A stretch of DNA of 8,010 nucleotides from Planctomycetota bacterium (GCA_024278415.1 JAJRTI010000307.1:1-8010); one strand, 5' to 3'; counted from the first letter of the stretch, positions 1-6,528 are shown. The notes: generated by a model from the sequence alone, not told the origin. Made by a program: numbers and translations.

Positions 1-7
1 AGGCATT

Positions 8-36
8 CCTCCCGAAAGTTGCCGACCTTCGGGAGG
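8..36. repeat. 29-bp palindrome, copy 1
   Basis: Arms CCTCCCGAA (8-16) and TTCGGGAGG (28-36) pair perfectly, and the centre pairs partly further. It lies 53 bases past the stop of the minus-strand fusion gene. It has no T-tract on the minus strand, so it is not a canonical terminator. It shares 25 of 29 positions with the element at 1255-1283. Confidence 0.75.
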
Positions 37-89
37 TTCTCCGCCCGCGAGCTGCATGTGGCGTGTTCAGACTCTCGCATGGATGTTGC

Positions 90-1004
90 TCATCGCCCCA
101 AGACGTTCAGCTCGCCGCGGGTGGGGCCGTCAGCGTTGATGACCATACGGAAGCCGACATCCCCATGGGCGCATCCATTTGGCGCGTAGGGGTTGCGGTA
201 TGCCGAACGGCAGAAGCAGTCGATAAGGTCGTTGTCCCACGAGCCGCCGCGCAGCAGGCGAGGTGAACTTGTGTCACTCAGATCCTCCCGGCCATCGTCA
301 GCCCTATAGGGATAGGGCATCATCAGGCTGCTGCACCACTCCCACACATTGCCGTGCATATCGTGAATACCCCATGCATTCGGCTTCTTCTTGCCAACGG
401 AACGCCTGCTGCCACTTGAGTTGTTGAGGAACCACGCGTAGCCACCCAGTTTGCTGTCGCTGTCGCCAAAGCAGTACTTCGTGGTCGAACCCGCTCGACA
501 CGCGTACTCCCACTCGGCTTCCGTCGCGAGCCGGCCGCCAGCCCACTGGCAGTAAGCTTTGGCCGCGAACCAACTCACATATACCACGGGACGATTGGAG
601 CTGCCAGATGGGTAGGCATTGCCCGACCAATCGCTCAAGTAGTTGCCATCGTGCAGCGTTGGATCAATGTTCGCCTTCTGCCATGCCGGCCGAGCCATGA
701 CGAAGTTGCGGTACTGCTTGTTCGTCACTTCGTACTTCCCAATGTAGAAGCTGCCCACCTTGACCGTGTGCTTCTCTGGCCCCTCGCCCATGCCGAACTT
801 GCCGCCAGGGATGAACAACATCTCCGAGCCGTCCGTCGTGTTGATCGCCAGGTGCACCTGCAACACTTTGTATTCCTTGAGCTTCTTCGCGAAGTGCTGC
901 CGTACCCTGATCGTGGCTGACGTGGCGATCAAGGCCAAGAGCGCAATGATGGCCAACACGACAAGCATCTCAATGAGCGTAAAACCGAGTCTGTTCCTGC
1001 GCAT
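90..1004 (-). CDS. Prepilin-type leader fused to an FGE-sulfatase (SUMF1-like) domain protein
   Basis: Start chosen at the ATG at 1004 (304 residues), because GGAGGAGAG lies just upstream at 1017-1009. A GTG at 1019 would place that Shine-Dalgarno inside the coding region. The N-terminus is a type IV prepilin signal: basic MRRNRLG, then FTLIE with the conserved Glu (residue 12), then a hydrophobic helix to about residue 30. Prepilin peptidase would be expected to cut between Gly7 and Phe8 and leave the protein held by its N-terminal helix. Residues about 61-288 form an FGE-sulfatase domain: MLFIPGGKFGMG (62-73), YEVTNKQYRNF (91-101), RLATEAEWEYACRAG (158-172), HDMHGNVWEWC (214-224), RLLRGGSW (249-256), GFRMV (284-288). 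The true formylglycine-generating enzyme carries a Cys-x4-Cys pair just after GGS[YW]. Here the first position is Asn258 and only Cys263 and Cys265 follow, so sulfatase activation is unlikely. A structural, binding or other enzymatic role is possible. The 3' end is complete (TGA). Confidence 0.88.
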   Translation of the reverse strand: MRRNRLGFTLIEMLVVLAIIALLALIATSATIRVRQHFAKKLKEYKVLQVHLAINTTDGSEMLFIPGGKFGMGEGPEKHTVKVGSFYIGKYEVTNKQYRNFVMARPAWQKANIDPTLHDGNYLSDWSGNAYPSGSSNRPVVYVSWFAAKAYCQWAGGRLATEAEWEYACRAGSTTKYCFGDSDSKLGGYAWFLNNSSGSRRSVGKKKPNAWGIHDMHGNVWEWCSSLMMPYPYRADDGREDLSDTSSPRLLRGGSWDNDLIDCFCRSAYRNPYAPNGCAHGDVGFRMVINADGPTRGELNVLGR

Positions 1005-1116
1005 CGTTCTCTCCTCCACAAGAGGACTGCGCCCGGGAAGTGGGCGCGAGGGGCTTTATGACGGGACCTGCGTCGAACGAAGGGGAGGGCTCACTGCGGG
1101 CCCACGCTGCACCACA

Positions 1117-1146
1117 AGTGTATGTTTGGCCCATAACCAGGGTCAA
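1117..1146 (-). promoter_or_regulatory. Sigma-70-like promoter candidate for the prepilin/FGE-fold gene
   Basis: On the minus strand, TTGACC (1146-1141) is followed after 18 bases by TACACT (1122-1117). Transcription would begin near 1110, giving a leader of about 105 bases with a GC-rich hairpin at 1029-1047 close to the ribosome binding site. The -10 matches consensus at four of six positions. Because the nearby sigma factor is ECF-like, its own recognition site could instead lie here, but none is identifiable. Confidence 0.45.
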
Positions 1147-1254
1147 GCACTTTTCGAGCTTGCTGTCCTGTCGCCCCGTACTAACGAAAAAGCCCGGGAA
1201 GGTTACACCACCTTCTTGGTGCTTGCAGGAACCTTCCTGCGTACGGGCGGCGAT

Positions 1255-1283
1255 CCTCTCGAAGGTAGCCAACCTTCGGGAGG
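1255..1283. repeat. 29-bp palindrome, copy 2
   Basis: Arms CCTCTCGAAGGT (1255-1266) and ACCTTCGGGAGG (1272-1283) pair over 12 positions including one G-T wobble. It lies 21 bases beyond the sigma-factor stop on the minus strand. It matches copy 1 at 8-36 in 25 of 29 positions. Similarity continues rightward into a TCnCCGCC motif in both copies, so the repeated unit is slightly longer than the palindrome. Confidence 0.75.
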
Positions 1284-1304
1284 GTCGCCGCCATGCCTCC
1301 CCTG

Positions 1305-2057
1305 CTACCCGCCTTGCAACGCCTCAAGCAGGCACTCCAGTTCCTCGTCCACGTTTGCCGGATCGGCGAGCGTCTCGGCGATCTCCGCCCTGAGGATATT
1401 CCTGTACCGCTTGCGCAGACGATGGACGGCCGTCTTGACCGCGCCTTCGGTTGTGCCGAGCGCAGCGGCAGTCTGCTTGTAAGCCACTCCGCTGCCATCG
1501 CCAGTCAGGTGCTGCTTCAGGTGATCGAAGGCCTTCTGTTTGCCCGCTTCCACGAACTCCCCCTTCACGCGTTCCAGAGCGCGGTCGAGGAGCGTGATCG
1601 CCCATCGGCGTTCGTAGATGCGGTCAGGGGTCCAGTTGTGCGACGGCTCCAGCGCGTATCGGCCCTCCGCGTCGTCCACATGCAGCGGCACGATCACGTG
1701 GCCTCCCCCGCGCTTGAGCGCCCGCGCCCGTTCCCGTTCGTGGGACATGTGGTACTTCAGCGCGGTCAGCAAAAACGATCGGAACCGCCCTTTGCTCTGG
1801 TCGGCCGCGCGGATGTAATGCTTGTCGAGCATGACCGCGAAGAACCCCTGCACCGTGTCCATGGCGTCCTGTGGGTTCTGCCCCCGGCGGCGGGTGTACG
1901 CGTAGATCGGATACCAGTACTTGCGGCACAGCGTCTCCAGCGCGCCCCTTGATTCGGGCGAGGTCGTCTGGCCCGCGGCAAGCACGACGCTCCAGTGGGT
2001 CGTCTCGAAGCGGCCTTCGCTCCCTGTGTGACCAGGTTGGTGAGAGTCTGAATGCAC
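1305..2057 (-). CDS. ECF-like sigma-70 family RNA polymerase sigma factor
   Basis: This 250-residue protein directs RNA polymerase to a subset of promoters. The N-terminal RFETTHWSVVLAAG (16-29) is typical of the large sigma-factor groups of Planctomycetota and relatives. Region 2 spans about 37-112, with a DxxQGFF-type segment (DTVQGFFAVML, 67-77) and the RFRSFLLTALKYHMSHERER helix. Region 4 spans about 148-223 and ends in a helix-turn-helix (YKQTAAALGTTEGAVKTAVH, 193-212) followed by basic RLRKRYRNILR. A short acidic tail follows (224-250). The start is GTG at 2057. An in-frame TGA lies a few codons upstream, with no ATG between, and GGAG at 2071-2068 is a reasonable ribosome binding site. 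No anti-sigma factor is adjacent, and there is no Ser/Thr kinase, which often accompanies this sigma type. The co-oriented downstream gene is the prepilin/FGE-fold fusion, a plausible but unproven target. Confidence 0.92.
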   Translation of the reverse strand: MHSDSHQPGHTGSEGRFETTHWSVVLAAGQTTSPESRGALETLCRKYWYPIYAYTRRRGQNPQDAMDTVQGFFAVMLDKHYIRAADQSKGRFRSFLLTALKYHMSHERERARALKRGGGHVIVPLHVDDAEGRYALEPSHNWTPDRIYERRWAITLLDRALERVKGEFVEAGKQKAFDHLKQHLTGDGSGVAYKQTAAALGTTEGAVKTAVHRLRKRYRNILRAEIAETLADPANVDEELECLLEALQGG

Positions 2058-2092
2058 GCGCGGGTTGCTCCATGGATGCGCCAGCGCGCGTC

Positions 2093-2121
2093 ACCATACG
2101 ATTTCCCTTGCGTAGCGTCAA
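2093..2121 (-). promoter_or_regulatory. Sigma-70-like promoter candidate for the sigma-factor gene
   Basis: On the minus strand, TTGACG (2121-2116), a 17-base spacer and TATGGT (2098-2093) match housekeeping promoter spacing. Transcription would start near 2086, about 30 bases before the GTG start, with GGAG at 2071-2068 inside that short leader. The fit of promoter, ribosome binding site and start supports the GTG as the true start. Confidence 0.5.
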
Positions 2122-2227
2122 GATCTTCCTGGTGACGTCTGCGAACGAATCGCGCCTTAGTGCCTTCGCGGTCAGCAACCGCGACAAAAAACAATAAGTT
2201 GCGCGGTGTGCGTGCACTCTTGGCAGG

Positions 2228-2280
2228 GTATTGCGTATTGCGTATTGCGATCCGAATACGCAATACGCAATACGCAATAC
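2228..2280. repeat. Perfect 22-bp hairpin made of GTATTGC heptamers
   Basis: The left arm (2228-2249) is three tandem GTATTGC units plus a G. The right arm (2259-2280) is its exact reverse complement. The 9-base centre is ATCCGAATA. It contrasts with the GC-rich surroundings. It is upstream of both flanking genes, so it is not placed as a terminator for either. Confidence 0.85.
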
Positions 2281-2343
2281 GGGACAGCGAACCTGCCCTC
2301 CACGCGCCACGTCTTGCCTCTGATCCATGACAGCCAGAAGCCT

Positions 2344-2364
2344 TGGGTTGCGGACGAAGTCCGC
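2344..2364 (+). repeat. TGGGTTGCGG hairpin element, copy 1
   Basis: TGGGTT is followed by the hairpin GCGGAC-GAA-GTCCGC (2350-2364). It differs from copy 2 (2482-2462, minus strand) only at two positions, which form one base pair: A-T here, C-G there. Confidence 0.7.
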
Positions 2365-2461
2365 CTTGGCCCTACAAGATGAGGCGCGACCCGGGTATCA
2401 TGTGAGGCGGCAGCGCGCCCCCGGCCACATATTGGCATTGCGCTAGGGCAGACCACTTGAC

Positions 2462-2482
2462 GCGGCCTTCGGCCGCAACCCA
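2462..2482 (-). repeat. TGGGTTGCGG hairpin element, copy 2
   Basis: Read on the minus strand, TGGGTT is followed by GCGGCC-GAA-GGCCGC. It is in opposite orientation to copy 1, so the two copies also form a larger inverted repeat across about 140 bases. Confidence 0.7.
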
Positions 2483-2488
2483 GGAGCG

Positions 2489-2508
2489 GATCCCGAAGCC
2501 TCGGGATC
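2489..2508. repeat. 8-bp palindromic hairpin
   Basis: GATCCCGA and TCGGGATC flank the four-base loop AGCC. It is one of several short hairpins packed into the region upstream of addA. There is no T-run after it on either strand, so it is not a typical intrinsic terminator. Confidence 0.6.
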
Positions 2509-2544
2509 GCTTTCCGTCTGCACCATACGGCCATCCAAGCCTAT

Positions 2545-2564
2545 CGGAATGCGAAGGCATTCCG
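2545..2564. repeat. Hairpin overlapping the first ATG of addA
   Basis: CGGAATGC (2545-2552) and GCATTCCG (2557-2564) pair perfectly around the loop GAAG. The annotated ATG (2549-2551) lies inside the left arm. Either the hairpin hides the start codon, or it belongs to the intergenic palindromes and the gene really starts at GTG 2576. Confidence 0.65.
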
Positions 2565-5500
2565 CACCCAACACCGTGCCCCTCACTACCACCCAACAAA
2601 AAGCCCTCGACCTGCGCCGCAACATTGCGGTGACTGCGAGCGCGGGCTCCGGCAAGACGCGGGTGCTCGTGGAGCGCTACCTGCGCATCCTCGACGAGCG
2701 CTCGGACCTGGGCGTCGAGAACATCCTCGCGATCACGTTCACCAACAAGGCCGCGGCGGAGATGCGCGAGCGCGTGCGCCGCGCGGTCCAGGAGCGTATC
2801 GACGAGCGGCCGGACGAGCAAGAGCGATGGGTCGCGGTGCGGGACTCGCTCCCGGCCGCGCACATCTCTACGATCCACGCGTTTTGCTCGTCCCTCCTGC
2901 GCCAGCACCCCATCGAGGCCGGCGTCGACCCGGCATTCGAGATGCTCGAAGACGCGGACCGCGGCGTGCTCATAGAGGACGCGGCCGACTCAGCTCTGCT
3001 GCGCCTGAGCCAACTCGACGAACACGACCCGAAACGCGCGGCGCTCTGGGCTGGCCTCCGCATGTGGGGCCGCCACCGGCTCAGTTCGCTCCTCCGCAAC
3101 CTCATTAGCCGCCGCGACGCCGTCGCCCCCTGCTTCGAGCGCATCCGAGGCAAAGCGCAAGACGAGATCGTCGCGTGGATGGAAGAGATGATCGAGGAGC
3201 ATCGCCGGGCCTCCATCGCGGCTCTGAAGTCCGACGAGAATCTGGCCGCGTTCGTGGAGCAGCTCCGCGCATCAGGCCCAGGCGGAGAGCGTGACGCGGA
3301 CGCGTCCATCAAGCTCAACGACGTGCGCATCGACGTGCTCGCGTCATGGGACGCATTCTGCCGCGCGGGCGATCCGTCATCGCAACTGGCCGCGCTCGAG
3401 GAGATCGCCGGCATCAACGTGCGCGGGGGCAGCAAGAAGGTGTGGCCAGAAGCGGCGCTCGACGCCTGCAAAGAAGCGCTCAAGGCGATTCGCGATGGCG
3501 CCAAGTCCGGGTTGAAGGGCTTGCCGGAATTGGGCCCGGCCGACCGCGAGGCCGCGGGGCTGCTGGCCGCGCTGTGCGTGCTCGTCGACGAAGCCGTGGC
3601 CGAGTACTGGCGGCACAAGGGAGCCGGCGCGCGGCTCGACTACACCGATCTGGAGGAGATCGCCTGCCGCATGCTCGCGGAGAACGTGGGCGGAGCGCGG
3701 GACCAGTATCGCGGCCAGTTCGCATACGTGCTGGTGGACGAGTTCCAGGACACGAACTATCAGCAGTGGGCGATCGTGAGCGAGATCGTGGGCGACGCCC
3801 CGGACCGGCTCTTCGTCGTGGGCGACCCCAAGCAGTCCATCTACTCGTTCCGCGGCGCGGTCATCGACGTGTTCAATCGGGTCAAGCGCGACGCGGTCGT
3901 CACGCGCAACACCGCCGCGGGGCTCGCAGACGCGCCCTTTTTCGATCCCCATGGCAAGGAACTGCCGGCAGAGGAGCACGAGAAACTCGGCGACGTGGCC
4001 ATGGCCGAGAGCTTCCGCTCGCGGCAGGCCATCGCGGACTTCGTCAACCACTTGTTCGAGCGCGTCATGGCCGGGGGAGAGCAAGATTGGGATCCACCTT
4101 ACGAGCCGCTAATCGCCAGACGTGAGGAGCGGGCGCCCGGCGCGGTGGAGCTGCTCATCGCGGAGCCGAGTGGAGAGGCCGCCGACGGCGACGACGAGTA
4201 CAGGGCTACTCCGGACGACGAGGCGCGCTTGCTGGCCCACCGCCTGTGCGCGCTTGTGAGTGCGGGCGACTTCAACGTCTGCGACCCCGACACGGAGGAG
4301 CTTCGGCCAGCCAAGTTCGACGACGTGGTGATCCTGCTGCGGGGCCGGTCGCGGCTGGAGTACTTCGAGGATGCGTTGCGCGATCAGCACATCCCGTTCG
4401 ACGTCGTGGCCGGCGTCGGCTTCTACGAGCGGCAGGAGGTGCGCGACATCACGAACGTGCTGCGCGTGCTGAGCAACAGCGACAACGACATCGCGCTCGT
4501 GGGCGTGTTGCGCTCGCCGCTGTTCGGCCTATCGGACGAGGCCATCTTCCGCATCTCGCTCGCGCCTGGCGACCGCATGCTGGACAAGCTGCAAGCGACC
4601 GTCGAGTCGCAAGAGCGCCTCGATGCGCTTGGCGACGACGCCCCCCTCGCGGAGTTTGCGGACGAGACGCTCCGGCGTTGGGCCGGGGTGGGGCCGCGCC
4701 TGCCGGCGTCGGAGCTGATTCGGCGCATCGTCGAGGAGACCGGCTTCTGGGCGGTGCTGAGCGCCGGGCCGCGCGGCGACCAAGACCGCGCGAACATCGA
4801 GAAGCTCATCCTCACCGCGCAGCAGTTCCAGCGCCGCGGATTGGTTTCGCTCGCGGACCTCGCGGAGCGGATCGATGCCCTCATGGACCGCGGCCAACAA
4901 GAGGGCGAAGCCGCGGTGGCCGCGGCCGGCCGCGGGATACGCATCATGACCGTGCACGCGGCCAAGGGCCTCGAAGCACCCATCGTGGTTGTGGCCGACA
5001 CCGCGACGCAGTTCAACTTTAGTTCGAGCGACCCCATCTACTTCGACCGCGACTGGGGCTTCGGCATCAAAGCGCCCAACCCAGACGAAGGCTACCCGAT
5101 CGAATCCACCGCGCTGCGCCAGATCATCAACAAGGTGCAAAGGGCGAAAACCGTCGCCGAGGAGAAGCGGCTCTTCTACGTGGCTTGCACCCGGGCGAGG
5201 GATATGCTCATCCTGTCCAGCCGTTGGGTGAAAAAGCCGAGGGACTCGTGGGCCGCGTGGGTCCACCAAGCGTTCGGCCTGGCCGCGGGCGAACCGTGCG
5301 TCGCGTTCATGCAAGACGGCCGAGACTGCGAGGCTCCGGTCCACTGCTCGGCCGACGCGTTCGCCATGAGTGAACCGGCCGCGGCCGCCCCGCCGTTCTA
5401 CGCGGCTGCGGAGCCGCCCGCGGCCAGCCCCGCGGCGTACGCTGCGCTGGAACGTTCGGTGCAGCCGCTGCCCGACACGGACTCGATGCGCCGGTTCTCG

Positions 5501-6265
5501 CCCACGGAGTTGATGCTCTTTGCCCAGTGTCCCACGCTGCACTACCTCGCCTACGAACTCGGCGTGGCCGAAGAGACGGTCGCACTCGAAGACCGCGACG
5601 CGGCGCTCCCGACCAACGCGGCGCGGGCCCAAGCCATTGCGCGCGGCCTCGCAGCGCACCGGCTGTTCGAGCGGCTGGAGCCCGGCGACGGCTCTCACGA
5701 CGCCGCTCTCGCGCGGGCCGTGCTCAACGAGTCTGAGGGGGTTGGGGGCGAGGAGCGTGAGCAATTGGCCCAAGAGCTGGCCGCCATGGCGAAGCAGTTC
5801 CGCGCGTCGGAGATTGGGCAGCAGGCGCTTGGCGCGGCGGACCATCGCAACGAAGCCAGCTTCTCGCTGCGCGTGGCTGGGGGGCTCTTGGAGGGGCAAA
5901 TCGACAAGCTCTACCTCGGCCCAGACGGGCAGTGGGTCGTGCTTGACTATAAGACGAACTCGATCCAACCGCGGGAGAAGGAGGACACCGCGCACAAGTA
6001 CGACCTCCAGCTTGAAGCCTATGCGCTAGCCGCGTCGCGGCTCCTCGCGGAAGCGCCCCCGCGTCTGCGTGCGGTGCTCTATTTCACCGCTATCAACGAC
6101 ACCGCTTGGCGCGAGTTCAACGCCGACGAACTCGCGGGCATCGAGGGCCGCATCAGCGATCTCATCACGCGTGTGGCCGCGTTCGACGCGGGCGAGCCTC
6201 CAGCCATGAGGCCGGCATGCCACGCGTGCGGGTACCGCGAGTCTGGAGTATGCCGGCCCCAGTGA
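2549..6265 (+). CDS. addA: AddA-type UvrD-family helicase-nuclease (double-strand-break end processing)
   Basis: A 1238-residue superfamily 1A helicase with a C-terminal nuclease. Helicase motifs: Walker A ASAGSGKT (30-37), Ia AITFTNKAAAEM (61-72), STIHAFC (107-113), II VLVDEFQDTN (394-403), III FVVGDPKQSIYSFRGA (422-437), IV AESFRSRQAI (486-495), GFYERQEVRD (624-633), V IMTVHAAKGLEAP (799-811), VI EKRLFYVACTRARD (872-885). The PD-(D/E)XK nuclease has GLAAHRLFE (His1037), EGQIDK (Asp1119), VLDYKT (Asp1133, Lys1135) and QLEAYA (1154-1159). The family unwinds and resects broken DNA ends for RecA, normally as a heterodimer with AddB, which is not in this window. Cys994 together with Cys1224, Cys1227 and Cys1235 resembles the iron-sulfur staple of AddB and Cas4-type nucleases, which is unusual for classical AddA. 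The ATG at 2549 lies in a palindrome and has no Shine-Dalgarno. GTG at 2576, giving MPLTTTQQKAL, is an alternative start closer to the usual family N-terminus. The gene is monocistronic as far as can be seen. Confidence 0.93.
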   Translation: MRRHSAPNTVPLTTTQQKALDLRRNIAVTASAGSGKTRVLVERYLRILDERSDLGVENILAITFTNKAAAEMRERVRRAVQERIDERPDEQERWVAVRDSLPAAHISTIHAFCSSLLRQHPIEAGVDPAFEMLEDADRGVLIEDAADSALLRLSQLDEHDPKRAALWAGLRMWGRHRLSSLLRNLISRRDAVAPCFERIRGKAQDEIVAWMEEMIEEHRRASIAALKSDENLAAFVEQLRASGPGGERDADASIKLNDVRIDVLASWDAFCRAGDPSSQLAALEEIAGINVRGGSKKVWPEAALDACKEALKAIRDGAKSGLKGLPELGPADREAAGLLAALCVLVDEAVAEYWRHKGAGARLDYTDLEEIACRMLAENVGGARDQYRGQFAYVLVDEFQDTNYQQWAIVSEIVGDAPDRLFVVGDPKQSIYSFRGAVIDVFNRVKRDAVVTRNTAAGLADAPFFDPHGKELPAEEHEKLGDVAMAESFRSRQAIADFVNHLFERVMAGGEQDWDPPYEPLIARREERAPGAVELLIAEPSGEAADGDDEYRATPDDEARLLAHRLCALVSAGDFNVCDPDTEELRPAKFDDVVILLRGRSRLEYFEDALRDQHIPFDVVAGVGFYERQEVRDITNVLRVLSNSDNDIALVGVLRSPLFGLSDEAIFRISLAPGDRMLDKLQATVESQERLDALGDDAPLAEFADETLRRWAGVGPRLPASELIRRIVEETGFWAVLSAGPRGDQDRANIEKLILTAQQFQRRGLVSLADLAERIDALMDRGQQEGEAAVAAAGRGIRIMTVHAAKGLEAPIVVVADTATQFNFSSSDPIYFDRDWGFGIKAPNPDEGYPIESTALRQIINKVQRAKTVAEEKRLFYVACTRARDMLILSSRWVKKPRDSWAAWVHQAFGLAAGEPCVAFMQDGRDCEAPVHCSADAFAMSEPAAAAPPFYAAAEPPAASPAAYAALERSVQPLPDTDSMRRFSPTELMLFAQCPTLHYLAYELGVAEETVALEDRDAALPTNAARAQAIARGLAAHRLFERLEPGDGSHDAALARAVLNESEGVGGEEREQLAQELAAMAKQFRASEIGQQALGAADHRNEASFSLRVAGGLLEGQIDKLYLGPDGQWVVLDYKTNSIQPREKEDTAHKYDLQLEAYALAASRLLAEAPPRLRAVLYFTAINDTAWREFNADELAGIEGRISDLITRVAAFDAGEPPAMRPACHACGYRESGVCRPQ

Positions 6266-6330
6266 GGGGAGCTTTGCAGCGGGCGAACCGGACTTCGGGG
6301 AGGAGTCGAGGGCCCAGCGCCCGCGTGCCT

Positions 6331-6346
6331 GCGCACGTCAATGCGC
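6331..6346. repeat. GTCA-loop mini-hairpin, copy 1
   Basis: The unit GCGCAC-GTCA-ATGCGC forms a 5-bp stem with one mismatch next to the loop. It is followed by CTCTG, as is copy 2 (6362-6377) in the same orientation, so the two are direct repeats. Confidence 0.6.
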
Positions 6347-6431
6347 CTCTGTGCCTGTAGTGCTCACGTCAGTGAGCCTCTGACCAGCAGCCTCGCGGGG
6401 AGGCGCACTGACGTGCGCACTACAGGCAGAG
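6347..6431. repeat. Long imperfect inverted repeat between addA and the ACT gene
   Basis: The left arm (6347-6380) and right arm (6400-6431) pair at 30 of 32 positions with one 2-base bulge, around a 19-base loop. Within each arm sits a smaller hairpin: GCTCAC-GTCA-GTGAGC (6362-6377) on the left and GCGCAC-TGAC-GTGCGC (6403-6418) on the right. It lies about 80 bases after the addA stop and just before the ACT-gene promoter. It could end addA transcription, although no T-tract follows, or be a small non-autonomous mobile or REP-like element. Confidence 0.8.
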
Positions 6432-6448
6432 ACTCCCGGCCTTTCTTG

Positions 6449-6477
6449 TTGACGCGGTTCGCGCAGCACGTTAGACT
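6449..6477 (+). promoter_or_regulatory. Sigma-70-like promoter for the ACT-domain gene
   Basis: TTGACG (6449-6454), a 17-base spacer and TAGACT (6472-6477) give a good housekeeping promoter. Transcription would begin near 6484, about 45 bases before the ATG at 6529, with GGAGGT at 6516-6521 as the ribosome binding site. It begins only 18 bases after the long inverted repeat. Confidence 0.6.
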
Positions 6478-6528
6478 CCGCGAGGCCTGCCAGCCTGTTC
6501 CCCATTCCCTTCATTGGAGGTATTGGTC

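Larger units (their letters stand above)
1005..1304. other. Intergenic region between sigma-factor and fusion genes
   Basis: No credible gene is seen in these 300 bases; the open frames crossing them have no recognisable domain. From the sigma-factor side it holds the 29-bp palindrome at 1255-1283, a perfect 7-bp hairpin GCAGGAA-CC-TTCCTGC (1225-1240), and smaller inverted pairs CACCA/TGGTG (1206-1221). It then holds a minus-strand promoter candidate (1146-1117), a hairpin GCGCCC/GGGCGC (1029-1047), and the Shine-Dalgarno of the fusion gene (1017-1009). Confidence 0.7.
2058..2548. other. Divergent intergenic region rich in hairpins
   Basis: No credible gene lies between the divergent sigma-factor and addA genes. 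From left to right it holds the sigma-factor promoter, a hairpin TCGCGGT/ACCGCGA (2166-2184) next to an A6 run, and the heptamer hairpin (2228-2280). It then holds two opposite copies of the TGGGTTGCGG element (2344-2364 and 2462-2482), a hairpin GATCCCGA/TCGGGATC (2489-2508), and a final one overlapping the addA ATG (2545-2564). No convincing plus-strand promoter for addA was found. Confidence 0.7.

Noticed and set aside
760..1482. Plus-strand open frame of 240 residues spanning the fusion gene, the intergenic region and the sigma-factor end
   Set aside because: It is antisense to two well-supported genes and crosses a palindromic repeat. No recognisable features.
2166..2190. Intrinsic terminator next to an A6/T6 run
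   Set aside because: On the plus strand the hairpin is followed by A residues; on the minus strand the T-run precedes the hairpin. The order is wrong for a terminator on both strands.
2228..2280. CRISPR-like array from the regular heptamers
   Set aside because: Units are seven bases, contiguous and arranged as an inverted pair, with no spacers and no cas genes.
2457..2485. TTGACG as a -35 box for addA
   Set aside because: No acceptable -10 box at 16-18 bases downstream, and the spacer is a palindromic repeat copy.
3346..4125. Plus-strand open frame within addA in another frame
   Set aside because: Arg/Gly-rich frame-shifted reading of the addA codons, with no domain and wholly contained in the helicase.
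4529..5995. Long minus-strand open frame (488 residues) opposite addA
   Set aside because: It is a shadow of a GC-rich gene. It is Arg/Val/His/Leu-rich with no motifs, while the plus strand carries all helicase and nuclease motifs in order.
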